Below, piece by piece: positions 32,455 through 36,063 of a stretch of 36,063 bases of DNA. Source of the stretch: Clostridia bacterium (GTDB lineage Bacteria > Bacillota > Clostridia > UBA1212 > UBA1255); the NCBI GenBank assembly GCA_017935905.1, contig JAGBGO010000035.1, positions 1 to 36,063 on the forward strand, read 5' to 3'. The first letter of the stretch is position 1. Each line of letters begins with the position of its first letter. The position numbers were made by a program, and so were the translations under genes. Under the pieces are notes generated by a model, which saw only the letters and a program-made list of their open reading frames with translations, ran no database searches and was not told where the DNA came from.

Positions 32455-33701
32455 ACAATTTCCTCCAACGATACTGTAATTTCCCCTTGAACGCCGTCCA
32501 GTTTTTCTTTCTTGACTACGATTTTCTCCATTTCACCGGGAGCCGCTTTCAAACGAACGGCCGTAGCCAGGACTTCCTCTCCTGCTTTCACGGTAAAACG
32601 CACTTTGCCGTAGGGCTTTACCACCCGCAAGAACAAAGGCACGTCTTTCTCTTCCCCTACGTTAATGCGCTGGGGCAGTACGTAACGCACGCCTTGGCCG
32701 GGTTTCACGGAAACGGATTCACCGCCGTTTTGCTTGCCCAAAACAAAATCTGCCGCACCCATACCGGCGATTTCCGCCTCATCGGATACGTAGTCCACCA
32801 AATCGTGTACCTGCAAAACGTTGCCGCATGCAAAGATACCGGGCACTTCCGTCTGGCGGTTCTCATCCACCAAAGCACCGTTGGTAACAGGATCCATGGG
32901 AATGCCTGCAGCCCGTGTCAGTTCGTTTTCCGGGATCAGTCCTACAGATAAAAGCAACGTATCACAAGGAATATACCGCTTGGTTTCCGGCATAATCCGG
33001 CGATTCTCATCTACCTGGGCAATAGTAACGCCCTCTACACGGTCTGTTCCGTGAATTTCCGCCACCGTATGGCTCAAATACAAGGGAATGCCGTAATCTT
33101 CCAAACATTGTACGATATTTCTGGTCAATCCGCCGGAGTACGGCATAATCTCGCACACCGCTTCCACTTTCGCGCCTTCCAAGGACAGACGGCGGGCCAT
33201 GATCAGGCCGATGTCGCCGGAGCCTAAAATGACGGCTTTCTTACCTACGGTGTAGCCCATACAGTTAATCAACTTCTGTGCCGTACCTGCGCTGTATACG
33301 CCGGCAGGGCGGGTTCCCGCTACGGACAGTGCACCACGGCTTCGCTCCCGGCAACCCATAGCCAGTACAACCGCACCGGCTTGAATCTTCATAAGGCCTT
33401 CACGGCTTTGCGCCGTTACAACCAATTCGGGAGAAACAGCGGTAACCATAGTCGTATGATAAACCTTAATACCCCGCTCTTCTACTTGCTTCTTATATAC
33501 ATCCGCATACTCAGGACCGGTGAGTTCCCGGCCTAATTTATGTAAACCAAAACCGTTGTGAATACACTGGCGCAAGATGCCGCCCAGTTCTTCTTCACGG
33601 TCGATAATGACGGTATCCGTAACGCCTCGGTCATACGCAGCAATCGCCGCTGCCATGCCCGCAGGACCGCCTCCTACAATTACAACGCTGTGCTTAATCA
33701 T
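32451..33701 (-). CDS. FAD/NAD(P)-dependent oxidoreductase, partner of the GlpA-like protein
   Basis: A 416-residue pyridine-nucleotide-disulfide-type oxidoreductase. It has an FAD-binding motif VIVGGGPAGMAAAIAA at the N terminus, IHNGFGLHKLGREL, AMGCRERSRGALSVAG, a second Rossmann motif VILGSGDIGLIMARR (NAD(P)) near residue 170, and the terminal FAD motif PGIFACGNVLQVHDLVDYV. There is a C-terminal beta domain of about 90 residues. It probably passes electrons from the GlpA-like subunit to NAD or another carrier, together with the DUF1667 protein. GGAGGCAGC precedes the ATG, 11 bases after the GlpA-like gene. Confidence 0.92.
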   Translation of the reverse strand: MIKHSVVIVGGGPAGMAAAIAAYDRGVTDTVIIDREEELGGILRQCIHNGFGLHKLGRELTGPEYADVYKKQVEERGIKVYHTTMVTAVSPELVVTAQSREGLMKIQAGAVVLAMGCRERSRGALSVAGTRPAGVYSAGTAQKLINCMGYTVGKKAVILGSGDIGLIMARRLSLEGAKVEAVCEIMPYSGGLTRNIVQCLEDYGIPLYLSHTVAEIHGTDRVEGVTIAQVDENRRIMPETKRYIPCDTLLLSVGLIPENELTRAAGIPMDPVTNGALVDENRQTEVPGIFACGNVLQVHDLVDYVSDEAEIAGMGAADFVLGKQNGGESVSVKPGQGVRYVLPQRINVGEEKDVPLFLRVVKPYGKVRFTVKAGEEVLATAVRLKAAPGEMEKIVVKKEKLDGVQGEITVSLEEIV

Positions 33702-33712
33702 GATGCTGCCTC

Positions 33713-35149
33713 CTATCCAATCCGTCCCGTAACTAAATCCGACGTTTTACCTTTCTTGGTAACTTGTTCCATAGGAACGTTGTTGACCTCAGAAAGTAAT
33801 TTCATGACGTAGGGCATACAGAAGCCACCCTGACAGCGTCCCATACCGGAGCGCGTTCTTCGCTTTACGCCGTCTACGTCGCTAGCAGGGGGATTTCGCT
33901 TAATGGCATCCCGAATTTCTCCCTCGCTTACCGTTTCGCAGCGGCAAATAATGCGGCCGTATTCCGGATGTTCCGCAATATACGCGCTCTTTTCTTCGTC
34001 GCTCATTTTCTTAATAAAATGAGGGTCCGAGCGTGTGCCGTCAAATTGGGGATTTGCAGTCAAATCAAGATCCATTTTACCCAGAATCTCTACTGCGTAC
34101 TCTGCGATGGCCACGCAGGAGGTCAATCCCGGAGAGTCGATCGCCGCTACGTTTACAAAGTTCTCCGCACCCTTTGCCGGTTCAATAATGAAGTCGCCGG
34201 TGGCCACGGAGGCACGAACGCCGGAGAAGGACGTAATAATCTGGCGGAAATCTACGCCGGGCACGCTCTTCTTAGCAAGGTTTCGCACAATGGCCATGCC
34301 GTCATCGGTGGTTTCCGTACTGCCGGAAGTTCGCACACGAAGGGCGGTGGGGCCGGTGAGCAAGTTGTTGTCCACGGTGGGGCTCACCAAGATGCCTTTT
34401 CCCTCTTTGGAGGGGACCTGGAAAATGGTATGGGTGACACGGCTGCCTTCTGCTTTGTCCAAAAGGAGATATTCGCCGGCTCTGGGAATAATGGTAAAAG
34501 AGTCGTCGCCCACCATGGCGGAAATTTTATCGGAGTAAGCGCCGGCACAGTTTACGACGTAGCGACCTTGCACCGTCTGACCGTCACTCCCGGTTACGGT
34601 GTAAACGTCTCCCGCTCGCTGAATTTGGGTGACGGTAAAATTCGTTTTCAGTGTTGCACCGTTGTCCATGGCGTTGCCTACGGCTGCAATGGTTAATTCG
34701 TAAGGGCAGATAATGCCGGCAGAAGGAATATTTAATACCAACGTAATTTCCTCGGAAAGTTCCGGTTCCATCTTCCGGGCTTCTTCTCCGGAAATGATGG
34801 ACATACCTTGAATGCCGTTCTCTAAACCTCTTTCATAAAGCTCGTGAATGGCCGGTTCCTCTTCGCTGCCAAAGGCACAGACGAAAGATCCGTTTTGTTT
34901 ATGGGGTACATGCAACATCTTGGCGGTTTCATACAATTTGCCAATGCCCGCTGTATTCATCTTGGCTTTCAGCGTACCCGGCTCCGGGTCAAAGCCGCCG
35001 TGAATAAAACCGCTGTTGGCTTTGGAAGCACCGCAAGCCACGTCGCTTTCCTTCTCCAGCAAACAAACGTTCAATTGATATTTGGTAAGTTCCCGCGTTA
35101 CCATTCCGCCGATGACACCGGCACCGACAACGATTACATCATAAACCAT
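33713..35149 (-). CDS. GlpA-like FAD-dependent glycerol-3-phosphate dehydrogenase
   Basis: A 478-residue DAO-fold flavoprotein. DVIVVGAGVIGGMVTRELTK binds FAD; the substrate domain follows with SKANSGFIHGGFDPEPGTLK and NCAGAYSDKI. The C-terminal domain is BFD-like with CRCETV and, 34 residues on, CQGGFC, a [2Fe-2S] ligand set. The substrate is most likely glycerol-3-phosphate given the glpP-type gene upstream; relatives that oxidise 2-hydroxyglutarate (LhgO) look similar but lack this setting. The start has GAGGAG upstream, 6 bases after the MgtC-type gene. Confidence 0.92.
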   Translation of the reverse strand: MVYDVIVVGAGVIGGMVTRELTKYQLNVCLLEKESDVACGASKANSGFIHGGFDPEPGTLKAKMNTAGIGKLYETAKMLHVPHKQNGSFVCAFGSEEEPAIHELYERGLENGIQGMSIISGEEARKMEPELSEEITLVLNIPSAGIICPYELTIAAVGNAMDNGATLKTNFTVTQIQRAGDVYTVTGSDGQTVQGRYVVNCAGAYSDKISAMVGDDSFTIIPRAGEYLLLDKAEGSRVTHTIFQVPSKEGKGILVSPTVDNNLLTGPTALRVRTSGSTETTDDGMAIVRNLAKKSVPGVDFRQIITSFSGVRASVATGDFIIEPAKGAENFVNVAAIDSPGLTSCVAIAEYAVEILGKMDLDLTANPQFDGTRSDPHFIKKMSDEEKSAYIAEHPEYGRIICRCETVSEGEIRDAIKRNPPASDVDGVKRRTRSGMGRCQGGFCMPYVMKLLSEVNNVPMEQVTKKGKTSDLVTGRIG

Positions 35150-35155
35150 AGCGTT

Positions 35156-35848
35156 CTACTCCTCTGCTATATATACTACGTGTTCAATGACAGAAATCTT
35201 GGAAATTTCCCACTCTGCTTTTCTGTCAAAGGTAAGACCCAGTCCCAAATGACCCTGGAATCCGCTTTTGGGCGGAAGCACCTGCACGTTAAACGGCATA
35301 TTGATAGTTTCCCGCAAGTTTGCGATAATTTCATTCGTCTTGTACATATCGTCAATTTCAATATAAAGAATTTCCGCATTCTTGCGGTGGCGCTCCATTC
35401 TGGCAAACAAGTTCACCGACAACATCAAAAGTATCGTTACAACTGCCGCACCGATACAGAATCCGTAGCCGATTGCAATACCAATGGTTGCAGTAGCCCA
35501 AATGCCGGCTGCCGTCGTTAAACCTACAATGGTATTGTTATTCTTTAAGATAATCATACCGGCTCCTAAGAAACCGATTCCGGAAATCACTTGGGCTGGG
35601 ATTCTCAATACATCGCCGCCGTAACCTAACACTTCCGACACGTACAAAGACGTCATGGAAGTCATTGCTGCACCTAAACAAACCAATATATGGGTACGCA
35701 TACCGGCTGCGCGGCCGTGTTTCGCCCGCTCGGCACCAATCATACAGCCCACGATAACGGCCAAGACTGCACGAATGAGAATCTGTTCAATGCCAAATTC
35801 CATTAAATATTCGGATATTATTCTGTACAGTTCCACCATGCTGTTCAT
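35156..35848 (-). CDS. MgtC/SapB-family membrane protein
   Basis: A 230-residue protein with about five N-terminal membrane helices carrying the family core (LAVIVGCMIGAERAKHGRA, MRTHILVCLGAAMTSM, SGIGFLGAGMI, GLTTAAGIWATATIGIAIG), and a C-terminal cytoplasmic domain of about 80 residues. MgtC/SapB proteins have been linked to magnesium homeostasis and acid or host adaptation, but the transport role is disputed. The ATG at 35848 is preceded by AAAGGGATGGAG; a GTG at 35851 and an ATG at 35839 are alternatives. Its place between glpP and the glp flavoprotein genes suggests co-regulation by glycerol-3-phosphate. Confidence 0.9.
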   Translation of the reverse strand: MNSMVELYRIISEYLMEFGIEQILIRAVLAVIVGCMIGAERAKHGRAAGMRTHILVCLGAAMTSMTSLYVSEVLGYGGDVLRIPAQVISGIGFLGAGMIILKNNNTIVGLTTAAGIWATATIGIAIGYGFCIGAAVVTILLMLSVNLFARMERHRKNAEILYIEIDDMYKTNEIIANLRETINMPFNVQVLPPKSGFQGHLGLGLTFDRKAEWEISKISVIEHVVYIAEE

Positions 35849-35869
35849 CACTCCATCCCTTTGTGCTTT

Positions 35870-36063
35870 TTATAAATACCAAAGTTCCTTTGTTCCCGTA
35901 GAAACCGCCACTGCGCCACAGGTTAACGCCTCCGTCACTTCACCTTTGGTTTCAATCAAGCCACCGGCTATAACGGAGACACCCTCTCGGGCAAAACTCT
36001 TAATAATCTTTCCAATAACACCGGGCATCAACTCAATCATGTCCGGTGCGGCGGACTCCAGCA
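35870..36063 (-). CDS. glpP: Glycerol-3-phosphate-responsive antiterminator GlpP, 5' part outside window
   Basis: Only the last 64 codons are visible, reading leftward to TAA at 35870-35872. The sequence includes SAAPDMIELMPGVIGKII, SVIAGGLIETKGEV, and ends TCGAVAVSTGTKELWYL. This is the conserved C-terminal half of GlpP, a small TIM-barrel-like RNA-binding protein that with glycerol-3-phosphate prevents termination in glp leader RNAs. It ends 22 bases before the MgtC-type gene. The glp genes next to it fit the assignment well. Confidence 0.9.
   Translation of the reverse strand, partial: LESAAPDMIELMPGVIGKIIKSFAREGVSVIAGGLIETKGEVTEALTCGAVAVSTGTKELWYL

Overview
The window reads as a chromosomal segment of an endospore-forming Firmicute of class Clostridia, possibly Lachnospirales or a relative. 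The signs are the tig-clpP-clpX gene order, a cdaA-cdaR locus, the long Clostridial form of PRPP synthetase, a glpP-type glycerol operon with a DUF1667 partner, and a SpoIIQ-like peptidase behind a near-perfect sigma-F promoter. I cannot fix the species from sequence alone.

Region 1 (1-15359, all leftward): a large surface polysaccharide operon. In transcription order it encodes an HpcH/HpaI-type aldolase, an initiating sugar-phosphate transferase, an Ldh2-type oxidoreductase, a GT4, a Wzy-like polymerase with a broken 5' end, a GT2, two GT4s, a hexapeptide acyltransferase, LicD, a further GT4-like protein, a Wzx flippase, a DegT-type sugar aminotransferase, RmlA and RmlB (truncated by the window edge). 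Most junctions overlap by a few bases. The layout is that of a Wzx/Wzy-dependent polymer built on undecaprenyl phosphate, with a dTDP-linked amino-deoxy sugar and probably phosphodiester and acyl decorations. The central genes are visibly more AT-rich than the housekeeping half of the window, as expected for an exchangeable cassette. A 282-base leader with several possible hairpins precedes the operon.

Region 2 (15360-16940): a lone YhcG/DUF1016 PDDEXK nuclease gene (leftward) and two intergenic regions. The right one carries a strong rightward promoter whose -10 box sits inside a 16-base perfect palindrome.

Region 3 (16941-21900, rightward): a cyclic-di-AMP operon. It encodes a DivIVA-like coiled-coil protein, an unlisted 37-residue single-pass membrane protein, CdaA, CdaR, a hypothetical protein and a phosphohexomutase that is not of the usual GlmM type. 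It ends in a strong intrinsic terminator.

Region 4 (21905-31972, leftward): conserved housekeeping genes. These are the SpoIIQ-like M23 peptidase, prs, tsaD, uppP, clpX, clpP, tig (with a histone-H1-like KAPAKK tail), rpmE, an AI-2E-family membrane protein and yebC. Several promoters and terminators can be read. UppP recycles the lipid carrier that the polysaccharide operon uses.

Region 5 (32107-36063, leftward): a glycerol-3-phosphate catabolic operon: glpP (truncated by the window edge), an MgtC/SapB protein, a GlpA-like FAD protein, a second FAD/NAD oxidoreductase and a DUF1667 protein, ending in a terminator.

I see no tRNA or rRNA gene, CRISPR array, prophage or insertion sequence.
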